Shown: positions 1-8,100 of the stretch, in pieces
Layout: each line of letters starts with the position of its first letter
How positions within the stretch are numbered: the stretch's first letter is position 1
From: Chthonomonas sp. UBA1950
GTDB lineage: Bacteria; Armatimonadota; Fimbriimonadia; Fimbriimonadales; Fimbriimonadaceae
Reading direction: 5' to 3'
Assembly (NCBI GenBank): GCA_002336105.1
Contig: DDEQ01000043.1
Location: forward strand, 43,540-76,521
DNA length: 32,982 nucleotides
The notes under the pieces: model-generated
What the model was told of the DNA's origin: nothing
Databases searched by the model: none
The model's input: only the letters and a program-made list of their open reading frames with translations
Translations under genes and position numbers: made by a program

Positions 1-1
1 A

Positions 2-139
2 GACCTGTGGAACCTAAACGATCCACGACTCGATGGAAGATTGCGATACGACTTTGGTAAAGGTCTCGTTGGTTGGCTAGGTATGAATAGTATCTTCAAC
101 CAAAATTCTGCAACCATCGGGATCGGAATCCAAAGATAA
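2..139 (+). CDS. C-terminal end of a possible outer-membrane beta-barrel or MlaD-like protein (partial)
   Basis: An open frame runs in from the left edge and ends with TAA at 137-139, giving 45 residues. The tail alternates aromatic or hydrophobic with polar residues (RLRYDFGKGLVGWLGMNSIF, then ATIGIGIQR), as in the last strands of an outer-membrane barrel. The 'NDPRLDGRLRYDF...LGMNSIFNQN' pattern reminds me of the C-terminal part of some MCE/MlaD-type proteins in diderm bacteria, but that is recollection only. Only the last 45 residues are visible, so the family cannot be fixed. It is followed by a palindrome and then rplI. A short chance frame is the main alternative. Confidence 0.45.
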   Translation, partial: DLWNLNDPRLDGRLRYDFGKGLVGWLGMNSIFNQNSATIGIGIQR

Positions 140-170
140 ATCTAGAGTCGGTCTTTGCGCTGACAAGCGT

Positions 171-188
171 GGCAAGGCATGCCTTGCC
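171..188. repeat. Perfect 18-nt palindrome upstream of rplI
   Basis: GGCAAGGC-AT-GCCTTGCC is self-complementary over all 18 bases. As RNA it would form a 7-bp stem with a CATG loop, ending 26 nt before the rplI start. No T-run follows, so it is not a classical terminator. It could be an operator, an mRNA leader hairpin or a processing site. Confidence 0.5.
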
Positions 189-214
189 CAAGCCTGACGA
201 AACAAGGAACACCA

Positions 215-709
215 ATGAAAGTAATTCTTACCCAAACCGTGCCTAAGCTCGGTAAAGAGGGCACTGTTGTAAACGTGGCTGACGGTTACGCTCGCAACTA
301 CCTTTTCCCTCGCGGCCTCGCGATCATCGCCGACAAGAAGCAACTCGAAGTTCTCGAGAAGAAACTTGCTCGCATCGCAGCTAAGTCTGCCGATCAGAAA
401 GCAACTGCCGAGGCACTCGGCGAGAAGCTAGGTGGAGCAACTGTTCGACTCCCAGGAAATGTTGGCGCAGTGGCCGGCAAGCTGTTCGGTGCGATCACCT
501 CTCAGAACATCGCAGACGCTATCAAGTCACAGCTTGGTCAAACATTGGATCGAAAGAACATCGCGCTCATTGACCCAATCAAGCGACTCGGCACTTTTGA
601 GGTTGAGCTTGATCTCCACAGAGACGTGACTGTTTTCATTCATGTCGAAGTTTACGATCCGAACGCACCTGTCGCAGAAGCTCCTGCCGAAACCGAATCT
701 GCCGAATAG
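215..709 (+). CDS. rplI: 50S ribosomal protein L9 (bL9)
   Basis: bL9 binds 23S rRNA near the L1 stalk and helps limit frameshifting. The protein starts MKVILTQTVPKLGKEG and continues through GYARNYLFPRGLA, the classic N-terminal bL9 domain signature. A helical connector follows (residues about 40-75), then the C-terminal domain with GKLFGAITSQNIADAI. It is 164 aa, slightly longer than the usual ~150 because of an acidic, alanine-rich tail. I place the start at 215 rather than at the upstream in-frame ATG (179) because bL9 homologues begin MKVIL and AAGGAA at 204-209 is a good Shine-Dalgarno. The usual rpsF-ssb-rpsR neighbours are not seen immediately upstream. A strong terminator follows. Confidence 0.97.
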   Translation: MKVILTQTVPKLGKEGTVVNVADGYARNYLFPRGLAIIADKKQLEVLEKKLARIAAKSADQKATAEALGEKLGGATVRLPGNVGAVAGKLFGAITSQNIADAIKSQLGQTLDRKNIALIDPIKRLGTFEVELDLHRDVTVFIHVEVYDPNAPVAEAPAETESAE

Positions 710-726
710 CATAAACCCGGTTTATA

Positions 727-771
727 AGAAAGGCTGTTCTTTCATTTGAAAGAACAGCCTTTCTCTTTTTT
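727..771 (+). terminator. Rho-independent terminator after rplI
   Basis: A perfect 17-bp stem (727-743 pairs with 748-764) with the loop ATTT is followed by CTTTTTT. It sits 18 nt after the rplI stop. Because the next gene (ending at 785) converges from the other strand, it may also act in reverse, although the opposite flank is less U-rich. Confidence 0.93.
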
Positions 772-784
772 GAAGTTGTGACCG

Positions 785-3700
785 TTACTTGATCACAACT
801 GCGTCAACGTGAATGAGACGTCCTGGCCCCGAGAAGTTGCCTCGATGCCGCTCGTACTCGCGAACGACAACTCGGTAGCTCTTGCCTGCGTCTGGCAACT
901 CGAACTGCCCTGGGACAGTGAAAAGCTTAGCCATTCCTGCATAACTAGCTAGCGGCTCTTCCGCAGTCGGCTTCTCGATGTTCATGAACTGAATGGCTGG
1001 TGGCGCGTCAGAGAAGGCTCCAGTAAACAGCTTGATCGTTGGCAATGATGCATTTCCATCAATGACGGGGATTGTTCGTTCGTAAACGTAACCTTCACTG
1101 TCATAAACAGGCGACCAACCGAGGTTTGGATCGTTGCCGATCTTTTCTTCCAGTGTTCCAACCACCCAGTTCGTTCCAAGTGCTGACGAACCGACTTGCC
1201 CAGTTAGTTTCACAACAACAGTCTTGTTTGGAACGGTAGATTCAACCGTAACGAGTCGGTCGGGTTGAAGTTGCGTGATGTCGCAAACGGAAACCGCGCC
1301 GACTTTATAGGCGTCTGTAATCGAGTTGGCTTGGAATCGGCAGAGAGATAACCTGAGGAACGGAGTATAGGACTTCGCTGGAGGTCGAACCTCAATGTCG
1401 ACGTACCACATTTGTCTTGCTTCGTCAAAGCTTGGCGTATAAGCGACGATGTCGCAAGTCGCGCCGGCCACTTCGGCTAAAGGCAAGCCCTTGAAGACGC
1501 CGTTGTTGTTCTTAAAGTGAGTCGTCGCCGGAAGGCCGGGGATGCCTTCGTTCTTAAACGCTGGGTCAGCTCCCCACAACGTTGAATATCGTGCGAGGTG
1601 TTGCCCTTTGGCAGAGTCATCGACTCCGTTCGCGATCACAACTCCAACTTGCTCGCCCTGACCGGTAAGGAACCAGGGACGTCGAAGGAACACACGGACC
1701 ATCATGCCACGGCGAGCACTGTACTTCTTCGTGCCTACCGTTTCCGCACCCCAATCAAACACCGGCATAATGTACTCAACCGGCAGAGCTGGAGCTCGTG
1801 TCGACGAAGGAACGATGACAAAACCGTTGTTCGTTGGAGCCTTATAAGGATAAACCTCAGATGTCCTGGTAGCTGGATTCTTAGGATCAGGCTCTGGGAA
1901 ATAGTTCGCATACCGTGATTTCGCGATGACGGTATAGCTCACATAGTGACACTTTGTATCGTGGAACTCTTCGTTCTCCAATCGACGAATATCGTTGATC
2001 GGATCATTCTCGTAGTAAGGCACCGCTAAAGAGAATGCCCGATGCTTCTGAGTCACTGAGACAGTCTTTCGAACCGCTTCTTTGACATCGTCCACATCAT
2101 CGGTGTACTCGGCAAGTAGCTCGATCTCGTTGGTGCTCCAACCGTGAATCTTTCCGTCGACTACAGTTCGAGCCATTGTCTGACCGTCAAGGCGGTGCGA
2201 ACGAATCTGCGCGTTGTATCCAGGCTCAGGAACTTGAACCGCGTAGACAAGCTGAACTGGCCTGTTTGGAGTCAAGCCGGTATTCAATCCGTCCAGATAA
2301 GCATTGATCAGCTTCTGAGTTGACGAGAGGATATCCGTTGGAATTCCTTTTCGTAGTTGACGAGGAGCTCCAATTAGCTTGTTTGAGAACTTCGGACCAA
2401 CTTGAATCGCAGCAATGTTCCCTAACGCCAAATTGCTCACATTTAGGTCGCGGTTGGCACCCGCTTTCTTAAAGGTGGAGCCCGGATTGGTTACCTTCGG
2501 AGCCTTCAAGCCACCCATGAACGGCTTATTGAGCTTAATGATGTCGAGCTTCGCTCCGAGAGCAGGATTCTTCGTCTTGATGATCGGAATCATCGACTGA
2601 TTCTCTTTTTCAAGTTGGTCTTCTAGAGCCCATGTCTGTGAAAAATGCGGGAGCCACTTATCCACAGTATTGCTTGAAATTCCCATCGTTACGCGTTGGC
2701 CAGGTCGCAACGAAACGACCATATTTTTGCCTTGAACTTCAGATTTCGACATGGTCGAGCCTTTCAGCACCAGCAAAAACGCGCCAGCGTTAGGCCATGT
2801 ACCCTGACCATAGAAGGAAGTCTTAGTCACGCCGAGCGGGTAACCAGAAGTACAAATCAGAGTCGCGCCATTTGCTGCCGGATCTGGAAGATACGGCAGA
2901 CTTGGAGCTTGGCTGACGGGAAGTACTTGAGGAAGCGGTGCTTTTTTGTCGTAATCGGCAAGCATTTGCCATTTCGACGCGTCTGGATTTCCGTTCGCAT
3001 CGTCAAGCAATCCGTGCAACTCTGCTTGCTGAATTGAGCTATCCGGCGGGATAACCCATCTGTTGGAGTCATCAGGAGTTGTTTTCGCAAGAGATTTACG
3101 AATAACCATCACGCCGTCAGAATCTCCTCGCTGCGGATTCGTTACCGTATTCTTGAGCTGAGGCGCAACAATCGGTTCGTAGCGCAGGTAAATCGTTGAC
3201 TGCTGAGTTGTTTCGTTCTTGTCGTCATCGTGATCGACGCTAAGGGCAACGCTGTTTCCAGCGAGGTCAACAGCTCGAGCGCGTACAGCATAGGTCAAAC
3301 CAAAACGGAGCAGCGGCAACGTCTTCGGCTCAGCCAACGCATAGCTCGCATTCTTGAAGTTCGCATCAAGATTTGCTGGGTTGTCAGCCCAAGCCGGAAA
3401 CTGTGCTTTCGTCTGAGGATAGCTAGAGTCCAGTGATCCATCATCCTTAACGGCGTATCCTGGCCGGCGAGCAATAAGGCTCCAACCTTCCCAAGTAAAA
3501 ATGCTCTCGTGAAGCTTCTGGGTGGTGTCGCTCGCAGAATCTTTTGTTGTTCCAAACGAAATCTGCCCCTCGTCAGAAGTTTCGATTAGCGAAGGAACAC
3601 CGCCGATCTTGTGAACATTTTGTCGTCGAGTCAGCGAATGCCACTTCCCTCTGAAATGGACATCGGGTCGCCATCCTTTAAGCAAATCATCCGCAAAGAA

Positions 3701-5110
3701 GATCGGCTCGTTAGAACCGGCTGCAGCGGCTGCGGCCCGAATTGAGTCCGGAGTTTTCTTAAGCAGAGTCCCGACGGCAGCTCCACGAATAGCGGCTGTC
3801 GGAGCGGCAGCAATCTTGGCATAGAGTGCGTCAGAGACGGCTCGCATCTCCGAGACTCGCTGAACTCGGTTGACCCGATACAGTGAAATACCACCCGTAC
3901 GTTGTGCTGGTGGCAGATCAGCTTCTTCGACATCAGGCAAGAATGCTGGAGTCTGTTGGATGTTTTCGTCTGGGTGCGAGATCGACTTCGCCAGTTCCAA
4001 CGTGAAGGTTGGCAACAGGATTGAGAACTGCGTTGCTTTAGCCGACTTCATGTTGAAGTCAGCGAACTTCGCATACACCTGGACTGCGAAAGAAGCGACC
4101 GAGAAGATGCCGCCATTGACGTCAATGGTTCCAAGCTGAACTTTGTCTTCAGACATGTCCATAAAACCGTCAACGATATCGCTGGATGAACCGACAAATT
4201 CTCTTGGCTTTGCGCGAAAGTCATCGGAATTGACGAACACAGTCCTTGGATAGTGAACGTCGTCAATCGGCGAATCTGGCATGCCCTCAACTGTCAGATA
4301 AATCTGTCCCGTCGCCGGTACACCAGCCCCTTCGATCTCTAGATCAAAAACGATACCGAGCAGACGCATCAAGTCCGAGTGCGTTCCCACAGCCGCTATC
4401 GCCTGGTGGAAGTCCACATCAGGCTTCTTGGCAGTGAATGGAGTCTTCGGCTTCATATCTTTATCGAAGAAAGCATGAGCCTCAACAAACTGACTCGAAA
4501 GGTCTTTGACGAACGTCCCCTGCGTACGAGCTGCATCCGCAGCTTTTAGCCGGTTGTCGTTCTTCAATTTGACGCGGGTCGATTGGCTCGGAGCAGACTT
4601 ATTGCTGGAACCGGTAAACCCCTGAGATTTCAGTGCCTTCTGATCGAGGGCAAGGTTGTCATTAAACACTAGCCCAGCTTTGATGAGCGGGTGCTCAACC
4701 GCATCACTGAGCTTGAGCTTGGCGTCGAAACCTGACGTAACAGCCAAAGCTTGAAGATCGGTCACATACTTGCCCACGCCAGTGGCATGGAAGGAGTAGA
4801 TCGGGATTGGTTTCTGAGGGACATAGTCTGCCGAAGTGACCGGTGCAGTTGCAGGAAAATACTTCTGGAAGTACCCCTGAACAGCCGCAACCTTCTTATC
4901 GGTTACGATCGTGCACGGATAAGCCTTGCCTTCGATGAAGGCAGTGAACTTCAGCTTCGTTGGGTCGTAGTTGACAAGCGTAGGGAAACTCGACACCTTG
5001 TCGACCGCCGCAGCGCCTGTCAGACGAAAGCTGACATGGGCTGAAAGGCGAAGTTTCGTACCGTTCTTCCCGTTAGGGAGTGCAGTCCAAATGATCTTTT
5101 CTAAAGGCAT
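785..5110 (-). CDS. Giant conserved-looking protein of unknown function (1441 aa), second gene of a coupled pair
   Basis: Function is not recognised. No signal peptide, transmembrane helix or known catalytic motif is visible. It opens with a beta-rich stretch (WTALPNG, then LRLSAHVSFRL, residues about 8-31). Blocks that look like a real family include LLKGWRPDVHFRGKWHSLTR (about 473-495), FTWEGWSLIARRPGY (about 534-550), LRFGLTYAVRARAVDLAGNS (about 602-622), and a C-terminal YTPFLRLSLCRFQANS followed by TQLQPDR (about 1246-1286). From memory, similar blocks occur in large hypothetical proteins of actinobacteria and other phyla; I cannot confirm this here. A short helical alanine-rich stretch (about 420-470) interrupts the beta-rich sequence. 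The ATG overlaps the stop of the 1644-aa gene by one base (TGATG), implying translational coupling and a joint role. The product is probably cytoplasmic unless it is exported with its partner. Confidence 0.85.
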   Translation of the reverse strand: MPLEKIIWTALPNGKNGTKLRLSAHVSFRLTGAAAVDKVSSFPTLVNYDPTKLKFTAFIEGKAYPCTIVTDKKVAAVQGYFQKYFPATAPVTSADYVPQKPIPIYSFHATGVGKYVTDLQALAVTSGFDAKLKLSDAVEHPLIKAGLVFNDNLALDQKALKSQGFTGSSNKSAPSQSTRVKLKNDNRLKAADAARTQGTFVKDLSSQFVEAHAFFDKDMKPKTPFTAKKPDVDFHQAIAAVGTHSDLMRLLGIVFDLEIEGAGVPATGQIYLTVEGMPDSPIDDVHYPRTVFVNSDDFRAKPREFVGSSSDIVDGFMDMSEDKVQLGTIDVNGGIFSVASFAVQVYAKFADFNMKSAKATQFSILLPTFTLELAKSISHPDENIQQTPAFLPDVEEADLPPAQRTGGISLYRVNRVQRVSEMRAVSDALYAKIAAAPTAAIRGAAVGTLLKKTPDSIRAAAAAAGSNEPIFFADDLLKGWRPDVHFRGKWHSLTRRQNVHKIGGVPSLIETSDEGQISFGTTKDSASDTTQKLHESIFTWEGWSLIARRPGYAVKDDGSLDSSYPQTKAQFPAWADNPANLDANFKNASYALAEPKTLPLLRFGLTYAVRARAVDLAGNSVALSVDHDDDKNETTQQSTIYLRYEPIVAPQLKNTVTNPQRGDSDGVMVIRKSLAKTTPDDSNRWVIPPDSSIQQAELHGLLDDANGNPDASKWQMLADYDKKAPLPQVLPVSQAPSLPYLPDPAANGATLICTSGYPLGVTKTSFYGQGTWPNAGAFLLVLKGSTMSKSEVQGKNMVVSLRPGQRVTMGISSNTVDKWLPHFSQTWALEDQLEKENQSMIPIIKTKNPALGAKLDIIKLNKPFMGGLKAPKVTNPGSTFKKAGANRDLNVSNLALGNIAAIQVGPKFSNKLIGAPRQLRKGIPTDILSSTQKLINAYLDGLNTGLTPNRPVQLVYAVQVPEPGYNAQIRSHRLDGQTMARTVVDGKIHGWSTNEIELLAEYTDDVDDVKEAVRKTVSVTQKHRAFSLAVPYYENDPINDIRRLENEEFHDTKCHYVSYTVIAKSRYANYFPEPDPKNPATRTSEVYPYKAPTNNGFVIVPSSTRAPALPVEYIMPVFDWGAETVGTKKYSARRGMMVRVFLRRPWFLTGQGEQVGVVIANGVDDSAKGQHLARYSTLWGADPAFKNEGIPGLPATTHFKNNNGVFKGLPLAEVAGATCDIVAYTPSFDEARQMWYVDIEVRPPAKSYTPFLRLSLCRFQANSITDAYKVGAVSVCDITQLQPDRLVTVESTVPNKTVVVKLTGQVGSSALGTNWVVGTLEEKIGNDPNLGWSPVYDSEGYVYERTIPVIDGNASLPTIKLFTGAFSDAPPAIQFMNIEKPTAEEPLASYAGMAKLFTVPGQFELPDAGKSYRVVVREYERHRGNFSGPGRLIHVDAVVIK

Positions 5111-8100
5111 CAGTTTTCTCCAAAGCTATTGCAATAGGCTGCCCACAGATCTTGAGGAACAGCGGTACTAAATGGAATTGTGGTTGCCGACTCGGCATAG
5201 CTCTCTTCGAGAGCAGCGTAGGCTCCGCCTGGCATCCATGCAGAGCTGCCGCTTCCAGCAAACTCCTTGTGAACCGAAACGGTAACCCCGATACTAAAGA
5301 ACAGAATTGAGATTTCGACTCTAAGCGAAGCGTCGCCCTCAACCTTGTTTCCGCCTGTCCAAGTCAGCGACAGATAGAACTCAAGCGACATCGTGATGAT
5401 GCCAAGAATGCTCAGTTCGCCGTTGAGTCGAACATAACCGGTTAAGGTTGTTGTGCTGTTTCCGCTGGAATCCATATCCAGGCGGTAGTAGATGCCAGCC
5501 ATCAAGCTAACACCGCCGCTAGCGACTCCGAGGTTGATCGAAACGCTGGCTCCAAACTCAATAGCAGCTTCGATCGACTTGATTCCCCATGCTGCAAGCG
5601 TCAGGCCAAAGTAGCCTCCGCCCGTGATCATGTAAACGGACACGTGGAACGGATTGTCTCGAGTACAGAACTCAAAGGTCACTTCGAAGCTTTCGCCGAG
5701 GAACGGCAAGTGGAGTCCTGCGTGGAACGACAGATTGGTCAGTGAGAAGACACCGATGCTGATGTCTGGCAGAGTAATGTCGAGGCCCGCGTCGATTCCT
5801 GAACCGTCGACGTTCATGTAAGGCTTGACGCTGAAGCCTTCATAGGTCGCTGGAAGGAATCTATCTTCGCTGGCTGTAATCTCCCGTTGATCCAGCGCAT
5901 CGGGCGATGGATACTGGAGGCGGTTTCCATCGTTTCCGCTGATGAACTGTTGAAGTTTGCCAACGAACGATAGCGCACCTTTGAACTTGATCGTCGTATC
6001 AAGTTCAAACTTCACAGACTGCTCGGATTGAGCCGTGAACCTCACGACATCGAAGTAGACACCGATAACGTCTAGGTCAATCGTGAAGTTCTTGATCTCT
6101 CCGACACAACGATAACTTCCACCGGTCTTGATGGTGTCGCCATTCGCCGTCTTGTATTCCTTAAAGATCGCTGTAGCGCGACCGTAGAGATTGAGTTCAC
6201 ACTTCTTCCCGTTATTGTTCGCTTTGAACACCGAGAGGTCGTTTATTTCGGGCTTCCAGGTTAGAATCGCCGAAACGCCGACTGGCCAGTCGCTAGTTGC
6301 CTTAGCGGGCTCACCGGATCGTGTAGGGTCAGCACCGTCAAGTTCCTCACCTTCCAAAACAAGCGTTGTGGTCAGCTTCGGAGTGTTTTTGCCATCGCCG
6401 GCAATGTCAATGCTCTTCGGCAGGATGTCCCAAAGACTAACGGCACCAAGAATTTTGGCGAGGTCTGGCAAGTTTGTCGGAGGTCCGACAATAGCTTCGT
6501 TGGAGGCATAGAGCTCGTTATAAGAGTCTGCTCCAGCTCCGTTGATCTTGTATTGGTTGCTACTGAGTGATGAGCCGCTTGGAACCGCCGGTAGCGTACC
6601 AAACTTTCGGCTCACCGCTCCAATGTTCATGTTGGGCTGAACGACACCGCCTGATCGGCTTGTGTCGCCAAACCTAGCTCCGATTGGAGATTCGAGTTCG
6701 AAGAAGGTTTCCGAGGGGTTACCCGAACCGAATAGGCTAGTTCGATACGGCGCGGCCCATCGAACGGCAACAGAGCCATTCATTCCACTTGCCGGCTGAA
6801 GCATCTTCAAAGCAGGCAACGAAATGTTCGCTTTTACTAATATCGGCCTCCAAGACGGAATGTAGTTGGCTTCATTTGGCGTACCAGCGACGGCTCCAAT
6901 GATCATGCTTTCGCATGGATAGTGGGTTCCGCCAGGCTTCTTCGGATCGCTACCTGGCTTATCAGGCGCGAAGGCGACGGTTTGGCCGCCAACAACCGAC
7001 GCTGGGAACGGCGGTGTTGCCCCTAAGGACGGCATCGTCGTATAAGCAAGCCCAGTTTCAACGAACGCTGCAGCCTGAGGCCAGTTGACCTCATTGCCGT
7101 TCATGTCGGTTCCGCGCATGGCGAGCAGAACTGGCTTCCCTGCGGACCTTAACCATCGTTTGCCCTGCGCCTCACCGCTTAACGGAAGGTCAAGGGTCGG
7201 CGTAACCGTTGTGATACAAGTGAGCTTCGAAAAACCAAGGAGGTTAGTGGTCGGCGCATCGTACAGAACCGTGGGTTGAGTGATGACGACGAACTCTCGG
7301 GTTCGTAGCACACCGTAGTAGCCACCCGTCTTTGTGTGCTGGAACTTTCTTTCTGAGATGCGCACAAGGACGGCCTTGTGCATGAACGGGTAAAGGTATC
7401 CAGCTTTAACAACCTTAACGTAGTGGTCTCGGCCTAAGGTAGTGAGGTGGCTCCACTGTGTAACCCCGCTAAAGGTTCCTGCTTTGTGATAATCACCTTT
7501 GAGGAATCCACCGAGCGGTGTAAGCATCAAGTTCTGAACAACAAACGGATTGTCGTCCTTCTTCGGATCTAGTGATCGAGCTGTCATCTGATCGACAATC
7601 ATCTTTCGATCAACAGCAAGCAATGTTGGATTCGGAACCGAATCCACTGGATTGCTATAGTCCGTCAGATCAATGGCACGAACCGTAGGGTGAATCTCCT
7701 TGACCACTCTTTCTGGCCCGTTGAGAACGTACGGTTCACCACCAGCTTGCCCCGGCTGTGCGGGAGTGATTCGATAGAGCCACTTCCCATCATCTGAGAG
7801 CCAGATGGGAATGTTGCCAGATTTGGAATCCACCTTAAGGCCAAGGCGAGTGTGCCACAACACCGTTCGGCTTCCGCTGTTGGGTCCAGGTTTTGAATCG
7901 CTGGCAAACTTGTGATACCAAGTAGCGTCTTCGTCAGGCGATAGAATGACCTTGGCTGGAAGTTCAATGGAGGTTTCGTTTGGAGCCGGTTGCCTTCTTC
8001 CAGAATAGACAATCGGAACAATCAGAACCGGATTGATGTTGGGTGCAACATTTGCAATTTCGAAGTCCCTAAAATCATCATCCTGGAAAGCTGAGCTGAT

